Shown here: piece after piece, positions 18,598 through 27,890 of the stretch
Numbering within the stretch: the stretch's first letter is position 1
Layout: every line of letters begins with the position of its first letter
Assembly: GCF_004959855.1 (NCBI RefSeq)
Contig: NZ_SPNT01000015.1
Coordinates: 1-54,531 of the forward strand
Direction of reading: 5' to 3'
Length of the DNA stretch: 54,531 nt
Source: Nitratireductor sp. XY-223
Lineage (GTDB): Bacteria > Pseudomonadota > Alphaproteobacteria > Rhizobiales > Rhizobiaceae
Made by a program: the position numbers and the translations under genes
Notes under the pieces: generated by a model
The model's input: the letters and a program-made list of their open reading frames with translations, nothing else
What the model was told of the DNA's origin: nothing
Database searches by the model: none

Positions 18598-19779
18598 TCA
18601 GGTTGTTATGGCGGCACGAAGTATTGCTATCAGACCAGCGAGGTCTCCCTCGCCCGCCTGCTTCACAGCCTTGTAGTAATCTGCCCCGCGGTCGATCAGG
18701 TCAGGTTCGACATGGCCGAATAGATCGATACATTGCTGTATCATGATGGCTCGTGCCATCCGGCCGTTTCCGTCAAGAAATGGATGGATTGAAAGCAACT
18801 CATGGTGAAAGTCCGCGATGGCTTTGAGCTTTTCAGCGTCACTAGACACTGCCAACGCGGCATAATTTTCGTTCCAAGCGGCCAGTAGTTTGCCTACCAA
18901 CCCTGGAATCTGCGCCCAATCAGGAGGCTGGTATTCCGCTGCCTTGTCACCACCGGGATTACCGATCCATACGGTCTGTGTACGAGGTTTTCCGAGCATA
19001 CGCGGCGGCAGGTCAGGGCAAGAGAGGCGGTGGACAGCAAGCAAAATGCCGACGCTGAGCGCTGCTGAAAAGGGAGACCAGTCGCCTTGCTCGCCGACAA
19101 CGCGGTCTTGTTCCGGCTGAGCGGCTACTGGCAGAACATCAACATCTTCACCGAGGCTGTGAGCGATCCGGGCGACTGTTTCAACCGCGAAGTTTTGACC
19201 GACCTGTAGCGTGTCGATCTTGCGTGCCAGATTGCGGATTTCACGCGAATGACGCTCAAGCGCATATTCAAGCTTGTTACGGGATGAGTCAAAATAGGCG
19301 AGCTGCTCCGCCTCCGTCATGGGAAGGCGCAGAAATTCGAGCCTGACGCCATAGCCTGCAGGTGAGTCGAGAAGCGCGCGTATTCTCTCACGGTGGTAGA
19401 GGATACAAAGCTTGCCCTTCGACGCGGCGAGTTCCTCTAATTCTTGCCTGTCGGCAAGCCCTATGTGCTGATTGGTGATAAAGACAATGCCGTCCCTGTT
19501 GTGCCGGATCGGGCCTTCAACGTCGTCGTTAAACTTCTTTCGGACCGCATTGAACGTCTTGTCCGTGGTCGGGAAATACGCGGCCGCGACGTAAGTCTTT
19601 CCCTTCAGATCACAAAGGATGTCTTTACGATCGTCCGCTCCTCCCAAAGGGGCCTGGGGATCGATGTTCTCAAACTCGCTGATGTGAAGCAGAGCGGCAG
19701 CAAAGCGTTCCCCACCGACCTGGCCTGTGCGCCATTCGCGAAGCTGGCTTTCCGTCGATGCCCTGGGAACGTCATTCAT
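18598..19779 (-). CDS. Fic-domain protein with nuclease-like N-terminal module
   Basis: The C-terminal half holds a Fic domain with HPFLDGNGRMAR near residue 331, matching HxFx(D/E)GNGRxxR; such enzymes transfer AMP or other phosphate groups to proteins. An inhibitory (S/T)xxxE(G/N) helix is not obvious. The first 150 residues (GGERFAAALL, LGGADDRKDILC, AAAYFP, FITNQHIGLADR, GVRLEFLRLPMTEAEQ) resemble a PD-(D/E)xK-like module that I recall in front of various defence effectors; that link is inference, and the usual catalytic lysine is not evident. The gene reads toward hipA on the opposite strand, and the 194 bp between them hold nothing clear. Confidence 0.82.
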   Translation of the reverse strand: MNDVPRASTESQLREWRTGQVGGERFAAALLHISEFENIDPQAPLGGADDRKDILCDLKGKTYVAAAYFPTTDKTFNAVRKKFNDDVEGPIRHNRDGIVFITNQHIGLADRQELEELAASKGKLCILYHRERIRALLDSPAGYGVRLEFLRLPMTEAEQLAYFDSSRNKLEYALERHSREIRNLARKIDTLQVGQNFAVETVARIAHSLGEDVDVLPVAAQPEQDRVVGEQGDWSPFSAALSVGILLAVHRLSCPDLPPRMLGKPRTQTVWIGNPGGDKAAEYQPPDWAQIPGLVGKLLAAWNENYAALAVSSDAEKLKAIADFHHELLSIHPFLDGNGRMARAIMIQQCIDLFGHVEPDLIDRGADYYKAVKQAGEGDLAGLIAILRAAITT

Positions 19780-19931
19780 TCTTTTTGTCTCGTGTTTCTC
19801 CTAACGGCTTTGTGATGCGTTCTACACAGGACGCACATGCGTCCTATCCTGCGATGCCGGATTGTTCCGACGACGGTTTGATTTTTGGCCGAGGGAGCCC
19901 GGCCAACGTCTCAACCAGCTCTTTCGCATTC

Positions 19932-21359
19932 TCACAAGCGGCTTGCATGCTGAATTGCTATCCGCAAAGGGATCAGCTTCGACTCTGGTTTTGACAGGTT
20001 GCCCGCCTGGATGCGGCATACCAACGCGCCATCAACCTGATCCTGGTCGGTAGGGACGTGGATCTCGCCGACAAACGGCTCTTCCCCGTTTTCATGACGC
20101 CACTGGTCACATTCAATACTAAAAGCATCTTGGGGCATCATGGGGCGGTCAGGCTTGTAGAAGAATGAATTGGGGTCACGAGCCTTTGGCTGAATGATCG
20201 GAGCGCGAAACCGCGCAGGATCAAGTACGCTACTGCCATAGTCCATCATCCCAGGCACACCGCGCAGCGAACGGTTGAGGACATCCAGTGCATGCAAAGG
20301 ATGGTCATGCGAACGGCCGCCGATGGATGTACGCCTCTGACCGCAAGGAGCAGCGGGCGGACGGGGCAGTCCGGATGCCTGGTGCTTGTCTGAATCGTCA
20401 ACTTCGTCGACCTGCTGGTCGTCGCGATTCTTGTATGGCGGCGGTTTGATCTGGAAATTGCCCCGCGCCTCGATTGTGACCAGGGCATCAGTAGCCGGCC
20501 GGGTGCCGCGGTTCTCGGCGAGAAACATGAACTCCAGCACAGGCTCTTCCTGCCGCAGCGTCCTGTGATGGTCGCGCAGCACTTCTTCGCAACGTTCCAG
20601 CCATTGGGGATAGGCTTCGTCGCGGTATTTTGCGATCTCATCGTCCGTGGCTGGCGTGAAGACCTGTTTCATGCCCGGAATGCGGATGCCGCCCGTTTGA
20701 GGTGCGTCGCGCTCCTCAGGCTCTTTCGGCCCGAAATCGGTTTCCAGAGGGAAACGCTCCTTGAGACGGTCCATTAGCTCACCAACTTCAGCATCGGTCA
20801 GCGCCTCGTACCATATGTATGAGCCTTCATAACGCTCGACCTCCGTGTCCGTTCCGTCAACGCAGCGAATGGCGAAAGACGGCTCGGCTTTCTTCAGACG
20901 CGCGTTCTCGTCCTTTAGGGCCGCCAGCTCTTTTTCGGTTTGCATTTTCTCGGGCGGCAGCAGCCAGTCATCGGGAATCATATCCACAGTCAAGCCAAGG
21001 CCCTGGGCCGTGTAAAGCGGGACGGTATCATGGGTCAGAAGACGAACGTCGGCACCTTGATTTTGCCAGGCGAATTCATGGACGGTTCCTATGAGCTGGT
21101 CGTCTCGCTCCTGATAATTCAGGCGGTCTTCAAGGTCTTTGCTATATTGGTGCTGGGACTCGACGGAAAGGACGACACGGGGGTCGCTTTCACAGACCAC
21201 CTTCTGACCGTCTGCCAACATCTTGCGAAACGCGGCGGAGGCGGCCCGAGCGCGATTGGCAACACGGTCATTTCCCTTGTTCTTGAGGTAGTCGATCTCG
21301 CGCAGCACAGGAGCCGCAACGACGTCTGGTCGGCACAGCCGGACCTTGGCAAGCCCTCG
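19932..21359 (-). pseudogene. PIN-domain ribonuclease-like gene, 5' end missing
   Basis: From about 21350 down to the stop the frame encodes a PIN-type protein: VLREIDYLKNKGNDR, YSKDLEDRLN, RDDQLIGTVHEFAW, LLTHDT, LYTAQGLGL and IPDDWLLPPE, followed by a coiled-coil stretch (EKELAALKDENARLKKAEP) and a long C-terminal region. PIN domains begin with a strand carrying a catalytic aspartate in a DTN-like motif. That part is absent, and the frame upstream of about 21360 is the antisense of the SMC-like gene. The first in-domain ATG is at 21221. The nuclease is probably inactive. Confidence 0.65.
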
Positions 21360-22295
21360 GACCTCATTACGCCGGACCAGCAGAATGAGGACGAAGAAGA
21401 AGACGCCAGCAAGAAGTCGATTTCCGATGCACGACAGCTCCTGGAAGAGAAGAAACAGGCGCTGGAAAGCACGGCCGAGGCAATCCTGGGGACCACCCTG
21501 CAACTCGCATCCGATGATGAGGTCAACGCCCTGTTGCAGCAGCTCGGTAACGCGACCGATATGCTCAAGCCGGCGTCCCTTGCCGCACTGCCTTCCGTTA
21601 CCGTCATAAAGAAACTGCGCGCAGTTTCCGATGAAGACTGCACGGCCGCGCAGACGCTCATCGAGGACATGGTCAAGCGCGCGAAGGTCGTAGCCGAAAG
21701 GCTGCGGAACAAGCAGGAATCGGCCCGCTGGCAGCTCTACGCGAAGGTGGCCGCCTGGCATGCTGAACATCATCAGGACACAGAACCAAAGGATTGTCCC
21801 GTCTGCGGCACCGACCTTGATAAGGTGCCTCCGGATGCCCTTCTCGACAAAGCGGTGAAGGACGCCTTGGCAGCTTGCAGTGAAGCGGATGCGGATGCCG
21901 CCAAGGGAGCCGACGAGTGGGAACGGGATGCTGCGCGTGAGTTTCTGGATGGCCTGCCCGAAGGCCTGCGCGCCTTTGCCGACAAGGCCCCTCCTGAGGA
22001 CCTCCTCAGCATTTATCACAAGGCGTATGTCGAAGAACTGCTGGCCGACCGGGCGTTCGCAAACCGGCTGGCGCCGCTGAAGCAGAATGCCGGACAGGTC
22101 TGGGAAATTGCGGTTGGGGACAACAAGCTGCCTTATGCGCCCGCGCCGCAGCCCGTCGATCTGCCTGAGGAGTTCAGGAACGGCACACTTGCCCAGCGGA
22201 TCGGCTATATCGTCAATGCGGTGGTGTTATCCAGGCATCGGGCTGAAAGCACGGAGGCAATCAAACCCTTGTTGAGCGCTATATCGGCGCGGTAG
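21339..22295 (+). pseudogene. SMC/RecF-like ATPase, 5'-truncated front fragment with zinc-hook motif
   Basis: Coiled-coil protein segment with charged heptad-rich sequence (DEEEDASKKSISDARQLLEE) and a CPVCG motif (about 21795) like the hook of Rad50-type SMC proteins. The N-terminal ATP-binding lobe with Walker A is missing: the frame upstream of about 21339 is the antisense of the PIN gene. At the 3' end the frame goes out of register near 22264: one extra base in the AAACCC run would continue it as TLVERYIGAVEKVEAEG into the next fragment. It is thus the middle of a once longer protein. Confidence 0.6.
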
Positions 22296-22300
22296 AAAAG

Positions 22301-24292
22301 GTGGAAGCCGAAGGAGAAGAGATCGCGGCCCAAGAACGGTCATTGCGCAATCAAATCGAGGCCGTGCGCAAGTGCGTGGAGAACACGGCGCCCATCGTCT
22401 CGATTCTGCGGCAGCTCGACGATCTGGAAAGGACGCGCAAAGAATATGTCGGCTACATCACGCGCCTGGTTCTGGTTGACGAGGCCGCAACGGCCATCGA
22501 AGCGTTTGCGAGATTTGAGGCCCTTGTGTTTCAGCAGGTTTCAGGGTTGATCCGGGCCCTCGACACGGACACTAGAAACTGGCTTGGCACAATCTATAGC
22601 CCGCACTATAGGGGCGGTCCGGCCTATAGCGGCATAGACCTTGGCGAGGAAACGGGGCTCGGTTTGCGCACCGCCATTGGGGGGATGCAGGTCCCGGCCT
22701 ACAAGATTATGAACGCTTCGCTCCTGCGCGCCTGCGTGTGGGCGTTCGTGTTCAGCCTATGGAATCGCGTCAAGGCCCGGCTAGGCGGGCTAGACTGCAT
22801 GCTCCTTGACGACCCTCAAACGCATTTTGACCCGATCAATGCAGAAAACCTGGCGGCGGCGATTCCCCAAATGCCAGGACATAGCATGCATCCCTTGATC
22901 ACGTCGAACGACAACAGGTTTGTCGCATCGATCCGGGACAAGTTGCCTGACCGCTCGACCGCCACTCCGACATGGCATGCCTGGACGCTTAATCCGATTT
23001 CCAACTCCCGCCTGACGGCCGGAGTAAGTCCTGCTGTGGAGGAGATTTTCGATCGCCTGCAGGAATGGCAGGAAGATGAAAACAACACAGCCAAAGCGCA
23101 GCAGTTCGTCAGCACGGTCCGCCTTTACGTGGAAAACCGGCTTTGGGACCTGCTGGCAACTGATCCGATGGTCATGCACAAGCCTACTTTGGCTGATCTG
23201 ATCCAGTCAGTGCGATCCGCTCACAATAACGGCGAACGCCCGTTTGAAGAGCCTCCCTTTCAGGCCTTGCTGGCCCATACAGCGCTACGGGACAGTGCGC
23301 CGTTTTATAAGATAATCAACAAGGCGCATCACCGCCTTCATGAAGTGACACCGCACGAGGCGGGAGAGGTAGCGGAGCCGTTCAAGGAAATCGATAGGCT
23401 GCTGCGTAGCTGTTCGGCTTCCTATGCACGATTCATGGGGCGCCTTACGCGTGAGGACAAGGACCTTTTTCTCGCCAGCCTGCCGCAGCCGCCCGCTCGG
23501 GTTACGCTGAACAGAGCGCCAATTCCGCTGCTGGGAGAAGTCAGCGCGCGAAGCCATGCCGACAGACTGGCGGCTGCGGCGGTAGACGAGGTTTTTGACT
23601 TTGGCGTACTTGGCGATATTGATCTTTACGGTGTGCGGTCGCCGGGCCTCGGCGCACTGGCCCTGCAGGGGCAGGTGGTAGCTGTATCCCTCGACAGAGA
23701 AGCGCGAGACGGCGATCCCGTCATCGCCCTCAATAGTGACAAGGTTTATTGCCGCCGGTTTCTTGGCGATTCGCGCGATCCCTCGCGCATTGCCCTTGCC
23801 TGCGATCAGTCGGGTACTGAACGGGTTCCGCCAACCCTGCTGCTCCCCAGGGCGAAGACACTGCTGCTGCCGATAGTTGGTGTGCTGTACGACCAGGAAC
23901 GATTTGCTGGAAAAGAAGAAGCCTGTCCGGTCGCAACCAGTAAACTGCTGGACAGAAAGCTTGTTGCCGTGCGTGTAGTTGATGACAGCGCCTACCCGGT
24001 TATCCGGAACGGGGATATCGCTGTGCTCGAAGCCGTTGAGAATCTAACTGACAGCGAGATAGCGCGGCTTGAAGACAGGATCGTTGTGGCGGCCCTGGGC
24101 AACGAGGGAGATAGCTTCGCCTATCTCAAGCGGCTCGGAGGCGAAGTCTCGCCCGGCGTGCGAATACTTGAGAATGTGGGTACGAAGGGCAGCGCTCTTG
24201 CGGTCGTGACCAGTGCCGATACAGGCTCACTTGGCATCGGCGCATTGCAGAGGCTGTGGCGTGTACACGGCATGTTCAGACACCTAGGGTGA
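22301..24292 (+). CDS. SMC/RecF-like ATPase C-terminal half with S24 (LexA-like) peptidase domains
   Basis: Continues the preceding coiled-coil fragment after a frameshift. The ABC-type ATPase lobe follows: NASLLRACVWAFVF at the signature position, Walker B CMLLDDPQTHFD near residue 170 and LITSNDNRF. From about residue 420 the protein carries two regions like LexA/UmuD domains. The second has DDSAYPVIRNGD with serine 563, and FAYLKRL with lysine 610, matching the Ser-Lys dyad of S24 autopeptidases. An ATPase of this kind joined to a LexA-like end is unusual. Without the N-terminal lobe it cannot bind ATP normally, so it is probably a remnant. Confidence 0.6.
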   Translation: MEAEGEEIAAQERSLRNQIEAVRKCVENTAPIVSILRQLDDLERTRKEYVGYITRLVLVDEAATAIEAFARFEALVFQQVSGLIRALDTDTRNWLGTIYSPHYRGGPAYSGIDLGEETGLGLRTAIGGMQVPAYKIMNASLLRACVWAFVFSLWNRVKARLGGLDCMLLDDPQTHFDPINAENLAAAIPQMPGHSMHPLITSNDNRFVASIRDKLPDRSTATPTWHAWTLNPISNSRLTAGVSPAVEEIFDRLQEWQEDENNTAKAQQFVSTVRLYVENRLWDLLATDPMVMHKPTLADLIQSVRSAHNNGERPFEEPPFQALLAHTALRDSAPFYKIINKAHHRLHEVTPHEAGEVAEPFKEIDRLLRSCSASYARFMGRLTREDKDLFLASLPQPPARVTLNRAPIPLLGEVSARSHADRLAAAAVDEVFDFGVLGDIDLYGVRSPGLGALALQGQVVAVSLDREARDGDPVIALNSDKVYCRRFLGDSRDPSRIALACDQSGTERVPPTLLLPRAKTLLLPIVGVLYDQERFAGKEEACPVATSKLLDRKLVAVRVVDDSAYPVIRNGDIAVLEAVENLTDSEIARLEDRIVVAALGNEGDSFAYLKRLGGEVSPGVRILENVGTKGSALAVVTSADTGSLGIGALQRLWRVHGMFRHLG

Positions 24293-24339
24293 CCTGCCGT
24301 CCCGACACTGATCCTTGTTGTGACGAATTGCGAGTTAGC

Positions 24340-24534
24340 TCATAGCATCTCGCCGAGCCGAGCAGCAATATGTTCATAGCGGTCTGTGCCGAGACCAAGC
24401 AACTGCAGTAGTAGTTTGTTGAGAATGACCTGACAGCGCGCTGCGTCCTCCGGGAGCGCAGAGCGCGCATTGCGGGCGATTTGACCGCGGCGGCCTTCTT
24501 CGTTTTCGATATGTTGGACAAGCCTAACATCCAC
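24340..24534 (-). pseudogene. Unrecognised gene tail
   Basis: About 60 codons, EEGRRGQIARNARSALPEDA then CQVILNKLLLQLLGLG and ending AARLGEML, read like the helical C-terminus of a real protein but have no matching start. They join the ScpB-like remnant in a different frame. I do not recognise the family. Confidence 0.35.
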
Positions 24535-24599
24535 TCGCGCCAGCGCAACTCCATAGGCAGGTAGTCAGGCTCGCGGTCGAAGGGTACGTCTGAGCCCAT
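24525..24599 (-). pseudogene. ScpB-like N-terminal remnant
   Basis: About 25 codons read FDREPDYLPMELRWREWM, which I recognise as the start of ScpB-like proteins found behind DUF1403 genes on rhizobial mobile elements. The rest of that gene is absent and foreign sequence follows at once, so this is a deletion remnant. Confidence 0.4.
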
Positions 24600-24622
24600 C
24601 GATTTCTTTGCTGCAGCGACGT

Positions 24623-25148
24623 TCACGGTGCCACCCCGTAGAGCCGAAAGCTGTCCCGGCCGGTCAGTTCCCTGGCGACCCCGAGTTCGACGAGGCAGTC
24701 GCAGAAGCGCCGGGCCGCGCGGAGACATTCGGGCGGAGATGCCATGTACGTGCGGTGCGAGCATTGTGGGGGCGACGGCGTCCTCCGCGAGGAAGAGACC
24801 CACGGCCGCGTCCGAGCCCTTGGCGCGTAGTTTTTGGGGCCGCCAATTGCAGAGCCGATGCACGCTCGGCCGGTGATTGGGATAGACGAACTGTCACGAT
24901 GACGGATTTCAAAAACGCTTGCTGGGCGGCCAAACGCCCCCCTTCGCCCCGCCTGCAAGGTCCCGACAAAGCGGCTTGGTCATGTGCAGCGCAGTCAGAG
25001 CCAGCGGCCGGTCCCAACTCAAGGATTTCGAAAGGACCATGTCGGCCAGCATGCTGCCTACCCGCTCGGCCCGGTTGTCTGTCACAAGGACAGTTTCAAT
25101 CAAGTGCACCGCCGCGGCCAATGGCCCCCACTCCCGAGACTTTGCCAT
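24623..25148 (-). pseudogene. DUF1403-family gene, multiply frameshifted
   Basis: Pieces of one protein lie in order in different frames: PLAAAVHLIETVLVTDN through LSWDRPLALTALHMTK (25130-24990), RLAAQQAFLKSVIVTVRLS, then KLRAKGSDAAVGLFLAEDA, and finally AARRFCDCLVELGVAREL and TGRDSFRLYGVAP before a stop at 24623. This matches the second half of DUF1403 proteins. At least three frameshifts are needed and the N-terminal half is missing, so the gene is dead. It sits next to the relaxase gene, where intact copies occur in related elements. Confidence 0.65.
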
Positions 25149-25179
25149 TCATGCGCGGTTTTGTTGGATGGTTTCGAAG

Positions 25180-26895
25180 TTAAAGCGAAATCTCTTTTCT
25201 GGCTTCCATTACAATTCCCGATCTCCTCCGCATCTGAGCCACTTGCCGCCACGGTACAAGCGTGAATTCCTTGCTGCTTTTCATGACCGCGAAGCGACCA
25301 GACACCAGTCGGACTGATTGCACAGGTGTGCGGCCGGTACGACCAAAGTCTTTGGCAGTAACTCGCTTCAAACCGAGTTTGCTTTCAAGATTCGATCCAG
25401 CCGTTTCTATATCACGACGCTCAAGCTCAGCGAGCATTCGCTGGCGAGCGATCAATTGCCCATCTTTCTCCCGCATCAGGCCCTTCTGGACGAGCCATTG
25501 CTGGCGGTGGCGTAGCGCCTTTGTGACTTCTAATCCGAAGCCACGTTGCGCAATCTCTTCCGGCCCCCGCAATACCAATTGCCGGTCGAGCCAAGTCGCG
25601 CCGCTAGCGGTCGCAAGTTGCTCAACCCGGGCATGGGATTCGATGAATATGCGAGCTTGCAAAAAGTGCCTACCGGCCGACTGTCCATGCTGCTGCCGAC
25701 CGCGCAAAGTCGCCAATACCCCTCTACTCGGCGGATCGGCTTCGTCGATGCGCCCGATCTCCGCATAGTGCAGCTTTCCGTCGATGCCATCGACGAGGAC
25801 ATAGTGCCTGTCGTTCATCTCGTCGGCCAGGCCGATGCCGACAATTTTGCCGACGGTCCGCGCGCTCGGGTCATCCGCCCGGAAGATACTGAAATCAGTC
25901 GTCCCGCGTTCGATACCAGCATGCTTCAAAACCCCTTGCATAGTCCTCATGATGTCGCCACGCCGTCCAAGATCCCGCAACACGGTTTCGGCACGTTCGG
26001 CGATCTTCCAAATGCCGGGCGATAACTCCTCCGATAGTCCCATGTTTTCGAGCTTGCGAAGACGGCCTGTCTTTAGCGATTGCCAGCGTTGGTCAGTATC
26101 CTGTCTTCGACCAACTACCAGGACGCCGTCTGCGGTATCGCGCAACAAGCTACGGTCGATCCGCGTGAACCGATCGGCTGTCATTTCCGCATCAAGTTTG
26201 CGGTCGAACTCGGCCTGTGTTTCGAGACCGAGTTCCAGCGTCATGAGATCGTTAGCGCGTTCCCGGAAGCCACGCGCTATGTAGTCCCGCGCGATGATCA
26301 AATCCTGTCCGGTTTCGTCCTTGCCGCGAATAACGATATGCGTGTGGGGATGACCGGTGTTGAAATGATCGACGGCCACCCAATCGAGCTTCGTGCCGAG
26401 GTCAATTTCCGCCTGCTGCATGAGATCGCGGACGAAAGGTTTGAGATCGGTGAGTTGTGAAGAATCTTCCGGCGCAACAATGAGACGGAACTGGTGCCGG
26501 TCGCCCCTCGCTTCTTCCAGAAATGCCTTTCCGTCGACCTGCTCGGAACGTGAATTGTATAACGATCCCCGTTCTCCCTCCTTTGTGACGCCATCGCGCC
26601 GGAGATATCGTAGATGGGATTGCGCAGCCTTTATGCCGCCCGCGCCGAACTTCGTGATACGTGCTTTGACGACGACGCGACGGCGCCTGGGTTGTGGCGC
26701 TCGGCTTGCGAAGGAACAAGATACCGCATAGCCGCGTCCGTTGCGACTACCGAACCAGGTTGAATGCCGCATACTGCGGCTTGTATTTCCGGCGCGTCTC
26801 ATTTCGCGGACAACGCGTCCGATCCATGTTTTCTTTTTGCGCGCCGAAGGTGAGCGGATGCGTCCCAGTTTCGGGTTAAGGTCTCTGTCCGGCAC
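25180..26895 (-). CDS. rlxS: RlxS-type relaxase (DUF3363)
   Basis: Relaxase of the VirD2-like family that nicks the origin of transfer and pilots the DNA strand during conjugation. The metal-binding HUH motif is in VDHFNTGHPHTHIVIRGKD at residues 176-191. The long C-terminal part is the DUF3363 region (DSSQLTDLKPF to PWRQVAQMRRRSG). The GTG start at 26895 has GAGAGGG upstream. It lies 250 bp downstream of traF on the same strand and is probably expressed with rdfS and traF. Confidence 0.92.
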   Translation of the reverse strand: MPDRDLNPKLGRIRSPSARKKKTWIGRVVREMRRAGNTSRSMRHSTWFGSRNGRGYAVSCSFASRAPQPRRRRVVVKARITKFGAGGIKAAQSHLRYLRRDGVTKEGERGSLYNSRSEQVDGKAFLEEARGDRHQFRLIVAPEDSSQLTDLKPFVRDLMQQAEIDLGTKLDWVAVDHFNTGHPHTHIVIRGKDETGQDLIIARDYIARGFRERANDLMTLELGLETQAEFDRKLDAEMTADRFTRIDRSLLRDTADGVLVVGRRQDTDQRWQSLKTGRLRKLENMGLSEELSPGIWKIAERAETVLRDLGRRGDIMRTMQGVLKHAGIERGTTDFSIFRADDPSARTVGKIVGIGLADEMNDRHYVLVDGIDGKLHYAEIGRIDEADPPSRGVLATLRGRQQHGQSAGRHFLQARIFIESHARVEQLATASGATWLDRQLVLRGPEEIAQRGFGLEVTKALRHRQQWLVQKGLMREKDGQLIARQRMLAELERRDIETAGSNLESKLGLKRVTAKDFGRTGRTPVQSVRLVSGRFAVMKSSKEFTLVPWRQVAQMRRRSGIVMEARKEISL

Positions 26896-27023
26896 GGCCG
26901 ATCCCTCTCGTTTTCCGGTGTTAAGATGGAGATCGGGATCGGGGCAACAATTGCCAAGAGGGTGTCAAAAACATCAGGTTCGTAGAGGCACATGCAACGC
27001 TTTTGGCACTACCGCCAGTACTC

Positions 27024-27075
27024 TGGCACCAAAAAAAGCTTGGTCTTCCAGTCGCCTCACCCTGCTCCGGTGCCA
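27024..27075. promoter_or_regulatory. Inverted repeats between traF and rlxS, candidate oriT
   Basis: TGGCACC (27024-27030) and GGTGCCA (27069-27075) form perfect 7-bp arms, and GCCAG-TACT-CTGGC overlaps the left arm (27014-27027). An A7 run lies between. Inverted repeats beside an A-rich spacer next to the relaxase gene are common in origins of transfer, but a leader structure for rlxS is equally possible. Confidence 0.3.
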
Positions 27076-27145
27076 GTTCTTTTATCTTGCCATCGCCCCA
27101 ACCCTGCCGTTTTCTACACGCGTCCACCCCGGTCAATCATCCGGC

Positions 27146-27673
27146 TCATTTCGCATCAATCCACAAAGGCCGTGCCACGCCATGGATAACCCTCAGGTCC
27201 GACACCCCGAAATACCGCCCATCGAATGAATCCGGATGATCGCCGAGCAGAAAAACCTGACCTGATCCGAGTTCGAGACACCCTCTCCAGCGGGGCATCT
27301 TCAACCCTCGCGTATCGTTGAGTTTCGCTTTCGAGGTTGGCATTCCGCCTACAAAAACCGCACGTCCGAACCTGCAAACCGTGTCACCGGTCAGCGCGAC
27401 GACACGTTTGAGCGCCGGCACATTTACCTGCAGATAGGCGCGCCGATCTGCCATCTGCCGTGCATGTTCAGGCAGCGTAACCAGCACAAGGTCGCCACGT
27501 TTGGGAGGTGTATGGGACACAGAATAAAGCCCTATCGGGATACTGGGCGAAGCGTTCCAGACTAGCCTGGTCGGCGGGTTCTCGATGGTGGAAACCGCGA
27601 TCAAAACACATCCAGTGGCGCACAGTAACAGCGCAGCGCCCCTCTGCTTCAACATCAATTCAGTTCCGCTCAT
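27146..27673 (-). CDS. traF: TraF conjugative transfer signal peptidase (S26)
   Basis: Membrane serine protease that processes the TrbC pilin precursor. It has an N-terminal membrane segment (ALLLCATGCVLIAVS), serine in NASPSIPIGLYSV near residue 43 and lysine in LKRVVALTGD near residue 89, then the S26 hallmark LGDHPDSFDGRYFG. Its start overlaps the 3' end of the excisionase gene by 14 bp, indicating coupling. The substrate gene trbC lies 18 kb away in the same element. Confidence 0.92.
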   Translation of the reverse strand: MSGTELMLKQRGAALLLCATGCVLIAVSTIENPPTRLVWNASPSIPIGLYSVSHTPPKRGDLVLVTLPEHARQMADRRAYLQVNVPALKRVVALTGDTVCRFGRAVFVGGMPTSKAKLNDTRGLKMPRWRGCLELGSGQVFLLGDHPDSFDGRYFGVSDLRVIHGVARPLWIDAK

Positions 27674-27890
27674 TGGGTGTTTCCGACGTCGATGAACGGC
27701 GCGTGCCTTCCGACCAGGCGTTCAGATCATCGATGGCATAGAGCACGCGAAACCCGTGCTTGCGGTATTTCGGGCCGTTGCCATAGACCCGCATCTTGGC
27801 AAGCGTGTTGGGTTTGAGGCCGAGATACTCGGCCGCTTCCCTCGAGTTCAGGAATGTCCTCCGGTCGCGATTGCTATCGTCGTTCTGCAT
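27660..27890 (-). CDS. rdfS: RdfS-like excisionase / AlpA-type DNA-binding protein
   Basis: A 76-residue winged-helix protein with FLNSREAAEYLGLKPNTLAKMRVYGNGPKYRKHG followed by VLYAIDDLNAW, the usual form of AlpA/excisionase proteins. In the Mesorhizobium symbiosis island ICEMlSymR7A the gene at this place, just ahead of traF and rlxS and under control of an FseA activator, is the recombination directionality factor RdfS. Gene order here is the same, so it likely steers the integrase to excision. Confidence 0.8.
   Translation of the reverse strand: MQNDDSNRDRRTFLNSREAAEYLGLKPNTLAKMRVYGNGPKYRKHGFRVLYAIDDLNAWSEGTRRSSTSETPNERN

Noticed and set aside
19932-22295. Two long overlapping open frames on opposite strands (19932-22019 minus, 20940-22295 plus) taken as complete genes
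   Set aside because: Only the left part of the minus frame and the right part of the plus frame look like protein; each extra half is the antisense of the other gene.
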